Positions 28,997 to 36,944 of a DNA stretch of 64,000 nucleotides are shown piece by piece. Positions within the stretch are counted from its first letter, which is position 1. Every line of letters begins with the position of its first letter. The notes under the pieces were generated by a model. That model saw nothing but the letters and a program-made list of their open reading frames with translations. It had not been told where the DNA came from and ran no database searches. The DNA is from Shewanella sp. SR44-3 (lineage in GTDB: Bacteria; Pseudomonadota; Gammaproteobacteria; Enterobacterales; Shewanellaceae), in NCBI RefSeq assembly GCF_014163735.1, contig NZ_JACJDV010000006.1, positions 100,068 through 164,067 on the forward strand, in the 5' to 3' direction. Position numbers and translations under genes: made by a program.

Positions 28997-30013
28997 TTAT
29001 CTAAACCAATGCTGTGTTCGATTAATAAAGTAAACCAGAGATAGCATCACAGGCACTTCAACCAACACCCCCACCACCGTTGCTAGTGCGGCGCCAGAAT
29101 GTAAACCAAAAAGTGAAATCGCCACGGCGACCGCCAATTCAAAAAAGTTAGAGGTGCCTATCAAACACGCAGGACCTGCAATGTTATGTGGTAATTTCAT
29201 CCATTTGGCTGCTAAATAGGCAATAATAAAAATACCGTATGTCTGGATCATCAATGGAATAGCAATCAAGCCAATGGTTTCAGGCTCAGCCATTATGGTG
29301 TTGGCTTGAAAGCCAAACAGCAAAACCACAGTGGCTAATAACCCAATGACAGACCAAGGTTTCAACGCGGATAAAAAAACCGTTAACGACTGTTCACCTT
29401 GAGCATTATCGAGCCTTTTTCGGGTAATAATCCCCGCGATTAATGGCAGTAGCACATACAGCACCACGGAGATCAGCAAGGTTTCCCACGGCACTTGAAT
29501 ATCGCTAACGCCAAGTAAAAAAGCGCAGATAGGCGCAAAAGCGAACACCATAATGACGTCATTCACCGACACTTGTACCAAGGTGTAATTGGGGTCACCT
29601 TTAGTTAATTGTGACCAAACAAACACCATGGCGGTGCAAGGCGCAACGCCGAGTAAAATCATACCGGCAATGTATTCTTGTGCTGATGCAGGATCGACTA
29701 AGTCCGCAAACAGAATATTAAAAAATAGCCAACCTAAGCCCGCCATAGTAAAAGGTTTAATCAGCCAATTTATCACTAGGGTCAAGATCAGCCCTTTAGG
29801 ATTTTTACCCACATCTTTAATAGATGAAAAATCAATTTGCACCATCATGGGATAAATCATCACCCAGATAAAAACCGCTACCACAATATTTACCTGCGCT
29901 ATCTCAAAATCTGCAATCAATTGAAAAACATCAGGCTGCCATAAACCTAACACCACCCCAAAAATGATGCTTAATCCAACCCAAATCGATAAATAGCGTT
30001 CAAAAATGCCCAT
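28997..30013 (-). CDS. acr3: arsenite efflux permease Acr3
   Basis: The 338-residue protein has ten membrane helices and the signature [22 protein letters not shown] with the conserved Cys needed for arsenite transport, plus a second conserved region ending in [21 protein letters not shown]. It belongs to the BART/Acr3 family, not the ArsB family. It exports arsenite made by the upstream ArsC domain using the proton-motive force. It follows the arsC-arsR fusion by 25 bases. Confidence 0.95.
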   Translation of the reverse strand: MGIFERYLSIWVGLSIIFGVVLGLWQPDVFQLIADFEIAQVNIVVAVFIWVMIYPMMVQIDFSSIKDVGKNPKGLILTLVINWLIKPFTMAGLGWLFFNILFADLVDPASAQEYIAGMILLGVAPCTAMVFVWSQLTKGDPNYTLVQVSVNDVIMVFAFAPICAFLLGVSDIQVPWETLLISVVLYVLLPLIAGIITRKRLDNAQGEQSLTVFLSALKPWSVIGLLATVVLLFGFQANTIMAEPETIGLIAIPLMIQTYGIFIIAYLAAKWMKLPHNIAGPACLIGTSNFFELAVAVAISLFGLHSGAALATVVGVLVEVPVMLSLVYFINRTQHWFR

Positions 30014-30038
30014 GTTATTTCTTCCTAATTACTAATAT

Positions 30039-30980
30039 TTAGCGACAAAAACTGGCCTTGTCGGGACGGTTTTTCATGTTACTCACGCGCTCAAGTTCAG
30101 CCTCAAGGCGCTCAATATTATATTCAGTCGTCTGCGCTAATACTGCCTTGGCCCATTGAGGTAACAGCGGATTAATGCGATAAAACACCCATTGGCCGTG
30201 TTTTCGATCACTGATAACGTTTGCCTTTTTCAGCACAGCTAAATTGCGCGACACTTTAGGCTGGCTAGGCTCATCTAATGCCACCATCAGTTCACAGACG
30301 CATAACTCCCCCAGATAATGGCTGAGCATTAAGGTTTTTAAGCGAATATCATCGCTTAGGCATTTATAAAAGCTAATAGGGTCGATATTAATGCTGGCGG
30401 CGACTGTGTCTGTTGCACTCTGAAATGGAGCTTGTACATCTGACTGAACCCAAGCTTGCGGCGCTTCCAGGCGCAAAAACAAATCGAGTCTATGGCTGAT
30501 GTCATCTAAGGTTGCTAGAAAGGGGGTTTCACCGCCACGAGATTTGGGAGGCGCGATATCCCAAGCATATTGCTGCTTAGCGCCGGCATAACTGCGGCAT
30601 TCTTGGTTGGCCTTATCACACAAGGTGATAACAAAATCAAAGCTTTGACTAGCAAACTCTGCAATCGACTTAGACGCTAAACCTTGGGTATTAATGCCCA
30701 ACTGGATAAGCGCACTTAAGGCGCGTTCATCCACGACGCCTAGCGCATCAGCGGCATCGGCTTCTTCGCCATCAGTGACTTCAACGACATTAGCCACATG
30801 TGTGCCAGCACTACAGACCTCAAAAAAGCTATCGGCTTTATGCCGTAGCAGCGCCTCCGCCATTTGCGAGCGCGCAGTATTGCCGCTGCAAATAAACAAC
30901 ACCCGCCGTTTAGGGGGCGAATCACCTTCGATTTGGCTTGAGCCGACTGAGCTTAGAGGATTAGACGCGCTCGCTGACAT
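30039..30980 (-). CDS. arsenate reductase (ArsC, LMW-PTP type) fused to ArsR repressor
   Basis: The 313-residue protein joins two domains. Residues 25-175 form an arsenate reductase of the low-molecular-weight phosphatase fold with C31-S-G-N-T-A-R37 and two further cysteines C121 and C128 spaced by seven, as in thioredoxin-coupled pI258-type ArsC; an acidic insert occupies about residues 66-84. Residues 203-313 form an ArsR winged-helix domain with ELCVCEL (Cys227, Cys229), the arsenite site of E. coli-type ArsR, and the recognition helix QPKVSRNLAVL. The usual catalytic DP loop reads W-D-I-A-P-P here. It likely represses its own operon through the palindrome at 31016-31041. Confidence 0.9.
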   Translation of the reverse strand: MSASASNPLSSVGSSQIEGDSPPKRRVLFICSGNTARSQMAEALLRHKADSFFEVCSAGTHVANVVEVTDGEEADAADALGVVDERALSALIQLGINTQGLASKSIAEFASQSFDFVITLCDKANQECRSYAGAKQQYAWDIAPPKSRGGETPFLATLDDISHRLDLFLRLEAPQAWVQSDVQAPFQSATDTVAASINIDPISFYKCLSDDIRLKTLMLSHYLGELCVCELMVALDEPSQPKVSRNLAVLKKANVISDRKHGQWVFYRINPLLPQWAKAVLAQTTEYNIERLEAELERVSNMKNRPDKASFCR

Positions 30981-31015
30981 ACTGGCTTTCTCTGATTAAC
31001 TAGATCACTCAGAAG

Positions 31016-31041
31016 TGTATATATGAAATATCATATATACA
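31016..31041. promoter_or_regulatory. predicted ArsR operator of the ars operon
   Basis: A perfect 11-base inverted repeat, TGTATATATGA and TCATATATACA, is separated by AATA and lies 35 bases upstream of the start codon of the arsC-arsR fusion. Size, symmetry and place match ArsR/SmtB-family operators, and the AT-rich site likely overlaps the promoter. Release by arsenite is inferred. Confidence 0.85.
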
Positions 31042-31204
31042 AGTATTTTCACGAACAGATTTTAACTAGCCAATTTTTTTAGCGAAAAGGCCTTAACAAA
31101 CGGATAATTGAGCAGAGGTTTTGTCTGTGACAATCTAAATGGGAGCATTTAACGAAGCGGAGGGTTTTAGGTAGTGTACCTGTGCTGTAGGAATAACAAT
31201 CGCG

Positions 31205-31290
31205 GTGTAAATCACCATGTTCCATCTTTTTAGATGCTATATAACTTGTTAATTTAAAAGCATAAATAAAATATCTTACGCTGTGACACA
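31205..31290 (-). repeat. dispersed repeat, block A tail, partial copy
   Basis: TTCCATCTTTTTAG, then AACTTGTTAATTTAAAAGCAT and TCTTACGCTG align with the tail of the block A copies at 31409-31490 and 32010-32090. It lies between the ars operator and the next copy, in the same orientation. Confidence 0.6.
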
Positions 31291-31304
31291 GTTAATTTTG
31301 GTAT

Positions 31305-31490
31305 ACTGGCTTGCCACGGCATTCACTTTACGACACGCAGCAAGTATGTCCATATAGCTCGCCTCGACATCCATGTCTCAGACGGTCGTCTCGCAAATTG
31401 CCCTGGTTCACCTTTTTAGCTTCTGTGTAACTTATTAACTTAAAAGCATAAAGCCAACATTTTACGCTGGGAGGCAGCGTTGTTCCTCAA
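31305..31490 (-). repeat. dispersed repeat, block A, copy
   Basis: It contains ACTGGCTTGCCACGGCATTC, ACGGTCGTCTCGCAAATTGC, GGTTCACCTTTTTAGC and a tail with TTTTACGCTGG. The same order of segments recurs at 31845-32090 and 36710-36870 and, on the other strand, at 57906-58035. Part is diverged (ACATCCATGTCTCAG replaces the usual hairpin). It ends just before the 3' end of the small lipoprotein gene. Confidence 0.75.
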
Positions 31491-31503
31491 CTCACGTTTA
31501 ATT

Positions 31504-31758
31504 TCAGTTCAGCTCTGGTTTATATTCGGGGCAATACGTTGCGCCGTACTGATGCAGTTCCAGCCCCTTGGCTTTGGGTTCATCTTCAGACGAATAGCGA
31601 TTGCCAAACTCATCGCAGATTGAAATTTCAGCTTCAGTTTCAATGTTAGCTTCAGTCTCAGTGATAGCTTGAACGCTTCCAGAATCACAAGCCATTAGCG
31701 CCATCACCAATGCAACAACAGCAGGGAGCAACACAAATTTTTTCATGACTTTATGCAT
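31504..31758 (-). CDS. small predicted lipoprotein
   Basis: I start at the ATG at 31758 (MHKVMKKF), giving 84 residues; frames reaching further upstream run into the repeat and are not credible. The signal peptide VLLPAVVALVMALMAC ends in a lipobox with Cys at about residue 20. The mature part is acidic (ITETEANIETEAEISIC) and has three later features that repay comparison: a CDEFGNRYSS segment, a YGATYCPEY segment and paired cysteines. No family is recognised. The gene is bracketed by copies of the block A repeat in the same orientation. Confidence 0.6.
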   Translation of the reverse strand: MHKVMKKFVLLPAVVALVMALMACDSGSVQAITETEANIETEAEISICDEFGNRYSSEDEPKAKGLELHQYGATYCPEYKPELN

Positions 31759-31844
31759 CTTGATATACCTAGGAAATTTGATTGAATATTGGCGGTTCTC
31801 TTGATGCAAAATACACTGACCTAACATCAAAGGCCTGTCGCCGA

Positions 31845-32090
31845 ACGCCCCGCATACAGGCTTGCCACGACCCATTTCTTTCATAAAAAGTCTCACGACA
31901 CGCAGCTTTTGACTTAAACCAGAGTCCATCCTTGGCTCTTGATTTAAACCAAAGTCGAACATCCCGTCTGATGGGATGGACGGTCGTCTCGCCTATCTCT
32001 TGGTAAAGCGCCCTGGATCACCTTTTAGCTTCTATGTAACCTGTTAACTTAAAAGATAAAGTCAAAATTTTACGCTGGAGGACACCGTTG
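31845..32090 (-). repeat. dispersed repeat, block A, longest copy
   Basis: About 245 bases with all block A segments: GCATACAGGCTTGCCACGAC, CCATTTCTTTCATAAAAAG, CATCCCGTCTGATGGGATG (hairpin), ACGGTCGTCTCGC, GGATCACCTTTTAGC and the TTTTACGCTGG tail. Two AACCA-AGTC-type direct repeats occur inside (GACTTAAACCAGAGTC and GATTTAAACCAAAGTC). Read on the minus strand it can encode the spurious peptide VRLFMKEMGRGKPVCG, also seen at 57961-58030. Confidence 0.8.
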
Positions 32091-32104
32091 ATTCTATTCC
32101 TTTA

Positions 32105-32193
32105 GTTCGCCTTACTAAGCGGCGCGAAATTGTTGGCTAAAATGTACGAGGAACGAGTGCTAGCCAACTGTTTAGCGTCCGTTTGAGTAACTT
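32105..32193 (-). repeat. attC-like recombination site (site A)
   Basis: An imperfect palindrome with a perfect 8-base inner stem GTTGGCTA (32132-32139)/TAGCCAAC (32161-32168), a 21-base loop and matched outer arms GCCTTACTAAGCGG and GCGTCCGTTTGAGTAAC. Read on the minus strand its end GTAAGGC resembles the integron R' core. It aligns along most of its length with site B at 35555-35650, including ...TAAAATG/A, CGA-GAA-GAG and CCAACTGTTT. It lies downstream of the helicase 3' end, as an attC should. Confidence 0.6.
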
Positions 32194-32356
32194 GTGTACG
32201 CCCAGCATGGGCATGAACTAATGAGGTGAAAGTCCTCTGTAGGAAGATCACCGCTTAATAACGTACTGTTATTAAACGTTAACTACTAGCGAATGGCAAG
32301 GGCTTATCATTGATGATTGGTCTGAAGGAAGCCGCTAGCAAATTTGCGAGCTGATG
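32194..32356 (+). mobile_element. group II intron, 5' domain remnant
   Basis: The stretch starts GTGTACGCCC-AGCATGGGC and contains GAGGTGAAAGTCCTC, TGTAGGAAGATCACC, ACTAGCGAATGGCAAGGG and GAAGGAAGCCGCTAGC, the order and wording of domain I of bacterial group II introns. No reverse-transcriptase gene or domain V follows; the helicase gene starts at once on the other strand. So it is a truncated intron. It begins immediately beside attC-like site A, as do introns that insert at attC sites, and lies opposite to the neighbouring genes. Confidence 0.75.
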
Positions 32357-32359
32357 TGT

Positions 32360-35300
32360 TTACCCCACTGAAAGCGAGTAGTTCGCTTTTTCTGCTCTTA
32401 GAATATCATTTTTTAATACAAGGCGTTGCTTCAACAAGCCAGATGGCGAGCCTGCGACATTCGCTCCGAACACATTCGGATCTCCAAATACTATAAATGC
32501 ATCTTTCGCCCGGGAAACGGCAACATTCAACATATTCGGACCAGCGTCATAGAATTTACCGCTGTCTTTATTGTTTTCGCCGTATACACTTGAAAACAGT
32601 ACGACCAAGCGCTCATCTCCTTGCAAGCTATGCACGGTGCCTACGGTTAGTCCTTCAATACCTACCTTTCGGAGCTCACCGCGAATTAAGCCAGCCTGTT
32701 TGCTAAAAGGCGTGACAATGCCTACTGCTAGACGAAGCACGTTGGCATCGTCCATGGTTTGATATTTTTTATCTTGCTGCCTTGCGTAGGCCAGCAGCGC
32801 GTTATATTGCGCCACCAACCACAGAGCAATCGCTTCTGCCTCTCCAAAGTTGCCTCGGCTACCACCAAACGATTGGGAGGGCGAATAAACAGGCTGTAAG
32901 GTCATTGTACCCCAAGGGACCTCGTGCTTAGCGTTACCACGAAGAGGCTCAAGTATTCCCTGATACACCAAGTCGTTACAATAACTCACAATATCGTTAA
33001 AACAGCGACGGTGTTCAGTGAGATACAGACCACACTGTAACTTTTCAAACTGATGATAGTGACATTGCCTTTGCGCCAGTCGCATCACATTCCCACTGCT
33101 TGCCAGCATGCCACTACCTAGCCATTGCTCATAATCTTGCTCATCCTCCAATAGATCGAACAGAGCCAAGTTAGAGCGATCGACACTAGCAGGGATGCTC
33201 CATACAGGTTCGATTTGGTCAATATCTCCCACTATCAAGGCTCGCTTAGCTAAAGCAAAGCTGGCCGCGGAAATATCTGGAAGGGCTTGGCCTGCTTCAT
33301 CCACTATAAGCAAATCAATCTCTTCTAGCTGTGGTAGATCAGCCCAACTCCCATCTTTAAACTCTCCCGCCATGAATGTATTTGGTACCATATAGAAGGT
33401 AGAGACAAAGCAAGGCGTTAACTTGGCATAGCGTCGGAGCTTGCGTAGTAGTTTAAATGGTGATTTTTTGTCTTGATCATTGCTTTCAACAAAAGCTCTG
33501 GTCTCCTTTAGCCAACGTCCTTCAAAGTAGTGCGTCGCCAACTTAAACAGGCGGAAACGGTAGTAACGGTCATTCAGCTCCGCTACTTGCTCGGGCATTG
33601 TTTTGCTAAACAGCGTCAGCGTCTCTGCCGGTGCAAGCCAAGTATTGAGATTGTCCTGCTGCAACTGAAAATGCGATAAACAGCCTTCCGCCTTAGAGAC
33701 CTGTTGTTCCAGTTGGCTGATTTCGGTGCGAATTCCATCCATTTGTTGGTTCAGCGCCGCTTCAACCTCATCATCGCTGAAAACTCCGAGCACCTTGTCC
33801 CATTGGTTCAGCAATCGCGCTGTCTTACGTGATTCTTGCTTACGAATCACGGGCAACCACATCAATAAAGAGACCCACCATTTGCGCGATTCCCAAAGTT
33901 TATAAACCGCATCCAGTAGAGCTTTCTCTTGTTTATAGGCCAAAGAATGTTCGTTAAAGGCTACTTTAGACTCTGTTATGCTTGTCTTCAAAGATTCCAC
34001 TGAACCATACTGCTGTTCAATATTACGCAAAACCAACTGCCAAGCTTTTAAATAGTCAAAGCCCTGTCTGATCTTATGCTGAGCCACACACATTTCTTTG
34101 TGCAAGGTAGCCAGTGCATCATCAACACTCTTACACTCACTTTGCTTCCAGTTTTTGACTTTGGTGAGGAAATGTTGCTGCGCCTCAATGATAAATGCCT
34201 GAGTTTGCCAGCCTTCCATGCAGCCCTCGCCTTTAGGACCAGCGTAGCGATAGGGATTATATTGGTTAGCTTTTGCCCCTGAACAGAAATACAAGCCATA
34301 ACTATCTACCTCTGGTAGCCAGCGCCCCTTCAGGCATTCATCCAGCCCTGTTTCGTCAATTCGAGCAAAGCTTTCCAAAATATTTGTTACCGCCTGATTA
34401 TTGTTTGAGGTGGCGACTATTAATGGTGCCTCACTTTGACTCAGTGCCGCTTGTGTCCAGAGATTAGCGACAACCGAGCGCAACAAGGTTGTTTTTCCTG
34501 TACCTGGCGGCCCGTTTACTGCCAGAATCTCACCTGACTTTTGCTCAATAAAGTGATGCAGTGCATTGCGCTGTTTCACCGAGAGCGGAAACTCGCCCGA
34601 CATCTGGCCCACATGCTGATTTGCTAGCTCTGCATTGTCCTGTTTGTCAACGTATGCACTGAGCTTGGAACTCTTACGATTACTGTATACCTGATAGAGT
34701 TTAGGGAAGCGCCCTTTCTCTACCATAAAGTCCAGTACCTTTAGCATCTTGGCTTTCGCACCTACAACAGGCGTATTCAACTGCAATAAGCACTGGTCGC
34801 TTAATGTATATTCGGGCGATATAGCCAGATCACTCAGCTGTGTAGCAGGTAGCTCGTCACTGGCTTCACGGTAGGTTTCACCGGTTGCTTTGCATAACAG
34901 CCTGGTGCAATAAGCAGTAAGCTGCGACCAGTTTTCTATGCCTTCAAATGGATGCTGCGTAAAAAATGCATCCAGTAAGTCCATTTCGGTGAAAGGCTGC
35001 GTGGCACTTTGGGTTGGACCAATCCAGATACGCGGGATCCAGGGCGCTTTATTGGTTGGCTGCAACTTACCATCACGCAGTAAATTGACAAACACAACTA
35101 AGGGCATCAATACACGGCGTTTTCGCTTGTCACTTTCTCCGCCCTGATAATTGAGGTGATCGACACGGGGGAAGATCACGATTTCCAGCTGTTGTAGAGG
35201 TGGCTTGTTTTTAGGTTGACGCGCTTCAATGATTTGCTCAGCTAAGTTTGGGTCGACTTGCCCCTGCTGCCAAAGGTTAGTAGATAGAGCTACATAATCG

Positions 35301-35428
35301 GCCTGGGGGGGCCGATTTTTTTCAGCCCCCAGCGCCGGAAGAATATCCTTATCTTCAGGGCAGAGCCTGTCGGTGTCGATCAATGATTGGCGAAAATAGC
35401 GACTAATTTGTTTAAAATACAGAGTCAT
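32360..35428 (-). CDS. large UPF1-like (Dna2/NAM7) superfamily 1 helicase
   Basis: The 1022-residue protein has Walker A G306-P-P-G-T-G-K-T, a DEAG box (DLLIVDEAGQALPD, about residue 710), a glutamine/loop motif (VGDIDQIEP), VGIVTPFSKQAG, TVHSLQGDE and NVAVSRAKDAF, in the order of SF1B helicases. A long coiled or helical insert (about residues 430-600) lies between motifs Ia and II and includes a hydrophobic WWVSLLMWLPV stretch. The N-terminal 280 residues match nothing I recognise and hold a basic DKRKRR patch. No nuclease motif was seen. Such lone helicases occur in defence or mobile regions. It lies between two attC-like sites; the last codons sit next to the intron remnant. Confidence 0.8.
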   Translation of the reverse strand: MTLYFKQISRYFRQSLIDTDRLCPEDKDILPALGAEKNRPPQADYVALSTNLWQQGQVDPNLAEQIIEARQPKNKPPLQQLEIVIFPRVDHLNYQGGESDKRKRRVLMPLVVFVNLLRDGKLQPTNKAPWIPRIWIGPTQSATQPFTEMDLLDAFFTQHPFEGIENWSQLTAYCTRLLCKATGETYREASDELPATQLSDLAISPEYTLSDQCLLQLNTPVVGAKAKMLKVLDFMVEKGRFPKLYQVYSNRKSSKLSAYVDKQDNAELANQHVGQMSGEFPLSVKQRNALHHFIEQKSGEILAVNGPPGTGKTTLLRSVVANLWTQAALSQSEAPLIVATSNNNQAVTNILESFARIDETGLDECLKGRWLPEVDSYGLYFCSGAKANQYNPYRYAGPKGEGCMEGWQTQAFIIEAQQHFLTKVKNWKQSECKSVDDALATLHKEMCVAQHKIRQGFDYLKAWQLVLRNIEQQYGSVESLKTSITESKVAFNEHSLAYKQEKALLDAVYKLWESRKWWVSLLMWLPVIRKQESRKTARLLNQWDKVLGVFSDDEVEAALNQQMDGIRTEISQLEQQVSKAEGCLSHFQLQQDNLNTWLAPAETLTLFSKTMPEQVAELNDRYYRFRLFKLATHYFEGRWLKETRAFVESNDQDKKSPFKLLRKLRRYAKLTPCFVSTFYMVPNTFMAGEFKDGSWADLPQLEEIDLLIVDEAGQALPDISAASFALAKRALIVGDIDQIEPVWSIPASVDRSNLALFDLLEDEQDYEQWLGSGMLASSGNVMRLAQRQCHYHQFEKLQCGLYLTEHRRCFNDIVSYCNDLVYQGILEPLRGNAKHEVPWGTMTLQPVYSPSQSFGGSRGNFGEAEAIALWLVAQYNALLAYARQQDKKYQTMDDANVLRLAVGIVTPFSKQAGLIRGELRKVGIEGLTVGTVHSLQGDERLVVLFSSVYGENNKDSGKFYDAGPNMLNVAVSRAKDAFIVFGDPNVFGANVAGSPSGLLKQRLVLKNDILRAEKANYSLSVG

Positions 35429-35554
35429 TACCAGCTCTTACTATGTTGTTTTTATTTGCCCAAAATAATCTAAGGGGCGTTACAAATTTCAGATCACGAA
35501 TACGCTCAGGAAAACAGGCGTACTTTAAATTCAGCCAGTGGCCATAACTATACA

Positions 35555-35650
35555 CATAACGCCTAATTAACAGGCAAAAAATAGTTGGTTAAAATAAGCG
35601 ACGAAGGAGCAAAAACCAACTGTTTTTTGTCCTTGTTTAATTTCTTATTA
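35555..35650 (-). repeat. attC-like recombination site (site B)
   Basis: An imperfect palindrome with perfect inner stem AGTTGGTT (35583-35590)/AACCAACT (35614-35621), then AAAAAATA/TGTTTTTT arms and further pairing outward. On the minus strand it ends TTAGGCGTTATGTG, very like the 3' end of Vibrio/Shewanella attC sites. The outer arm overlaps the stop codon of the membrane-protein gene at 35648, the normal place for a cassette attC. It resembles site A. Confidence 0.65.
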
Positions 35651-36307
35651 GCTTTTTTTACTATAAAACAGCCCAGTATACTCAACAAATTCTTTTAGGT
35701 TTAAATCTAAAACACCCCAATCACGAGATTCATGCTCCGTATTATACAAACGAGCAAGTTGACGAATTGAGTTTGTTAAACTTAGCCATACCATTGCATG
35801 ATGATGAGAAACTTGAAATGCAACAGGAACTAGCTGTTCGAATGTAGGTAAAATTTCGTCCGCTGCTTGCAATACTATTATAGATCTCGCATCCTGAAGT
35901 TTTTTATAGTTTGCATCATTTTTAAATTGATTGAGATCACCTAGATGTTCAGATATTGGACGACAATTAATTACATGCTTACTCCAATGGAAGATACCAT
36001 TCAATATGCTTTTGTCATAACAAAACGCTTCTAAGACAAATGATATTGGTTGTCCAAGTTTTTCTTTTAATTCTTTATTTTTACGTTTTTCAGGAATTAC
36101 TACCACTAGAACATAAAATATTAAACTCACAATATAGCCAATACTAAGATTGAAAATTATCGTGTTACCAACAGAAAATTGAGAAAACAAACCACCTATA
36201 AAGTTATCGTGAAATATCTTTGGCAAGGCTTCATTTGAGGAAATAAGCAGAAGGAATAGGCTTATAACAAATAAGAACCAAATTAGATTTTTTTTCAGAA
36301 ATGACAC
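35648..36307 (-). CDS. hypothetical membrane protein, probable cassette gene
   Basis: The GTG start at 36307 has AAGGAG at five bases, supporting a real gene of 219 residues. Two membrane helices (about residues 8-24 and 45-72) are followed by a soluble helical domain of about 145 residues, which holds SHHHAMVWLSLTNSIRQLARLYN, a conserved-looking amphipathic helix. AT content and Lys/Ile/Asn usage are clearly higher than in neighbouring chromosomal genes, which suggests recent acquisition. No family is recognised. Its stop lies within attC-like site B. Confidence 0.65.
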   Translation of the reverse strand: MSFLKKNLIWFLFVISLFLLLISSNEALPKIFHDNFIGGLFSQFSVGNTIIFNLSIGYIVSLIFYVLVVVIPEKRKNKELKEKLGQPISFVLEAFCYDKSILNGIFHWSKHVINCRPISEHLGDLNQFKNDANYKKLQDARSIIVLQAADEILPTFEQLVPVAFQVSHHHAMVWLSLTNSIRQLARLYNTEHESRDWGVLDLNLKEFVEYTGLFYSKKS

Positions 36308-36709
36308 AAAAACTCCTTGAAAGCTAACAGCGTATTCACGCGAATTTCGGAAAACATCCTAAGACATTGCCTCAATCTTAGACTCGCTTACGCTTAAATT
36401 GTTATTAATTTTAGTAACTTACCAGCTATCAAGAGGCTTATCAATCTCTTTGATTCTGGATGCTCTTTAATGAAAAGAAGCGAGAATTTAGAGTGTCAAG
36501 AATCGCTCGCTTCTCGTCATGTACTCTCGAGATAAATTTTTAACATTATTTTTCAACAGCATAGATTGTTCACTGGATAAAACCGAGCGTTTTTACTCTT
36601 CAACAAATTTACATAACGAGAAGCAGGGCCAAGATTAACCTAACTCGTTTTTGGACAGAAATGAGCTAGAAAATTTACACTGAACTTGCCTGAAAAAACC
36701 AGTTGCTGA
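36308..36709. other. AT-rich spacer
   Basis: No convincing gene. A hairpin with arms AGAAGCGAG and CTCGCTTCT (about 36478-36518) stands in the middle. A sequence GTTAGCT just before the GTG gene start reads like a recombination core (GTTRRRY) on the minus strand, but no further attC pairing was found. Confidence 0.4.
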
Positions 36710-36870
36710 AATTCCTGCATACAGGCTTGCCATGGCATTCACTCGTCGACACACCGTAAACTCATCCATGAGGGCTCGAACATCCCGTCCATGGGATGGA
36801 CGGTCGTCTCGCAAACACTCATGGTTCACCTTTTTAGCATTCGTGCAATCTGTTAGCTCTTAAAATTGAG
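36710..36870 (-). repeat. dispersed repeat, block A, copy
   Basis: It contains CAGGCTTGCCATGGCATTCA, the hairpin CATCCCgtccatGGGATG, ACGGTCGTCTCGCAAAC and GGTTCACCTTTTTAGC, in the same order as at 31305-31490 and 31845-32090. The hairpin has two alternative pairings (CATCCC/GGGATG or GTCCAT/ATGGAC). Confidence 0.75.
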
Positions 36871-36944
36871 TCCCATGCCTATGCCAACCCTAACAGTACA
36901 GGCACAGGTTGCACCAAATCCCCCTCGAAGTTGCCGAAGTGCGT

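Noticed and set aside
31016..31041. Palindrome as a terminator
   Set aside because: It is AT-only with no GC stem and lies upstream of a gene start, so an operator is the better reading.
31759..31962. N-terminal extension of the lipoprotein to 31962
   Set aside because: The extra 68 residues are repeat-derived and would place the signal peptide in the middle of the protein.
36635..36829. 64-codon open frame on the minus strand
   Set aside because: It lies within block A DNA; same reason.
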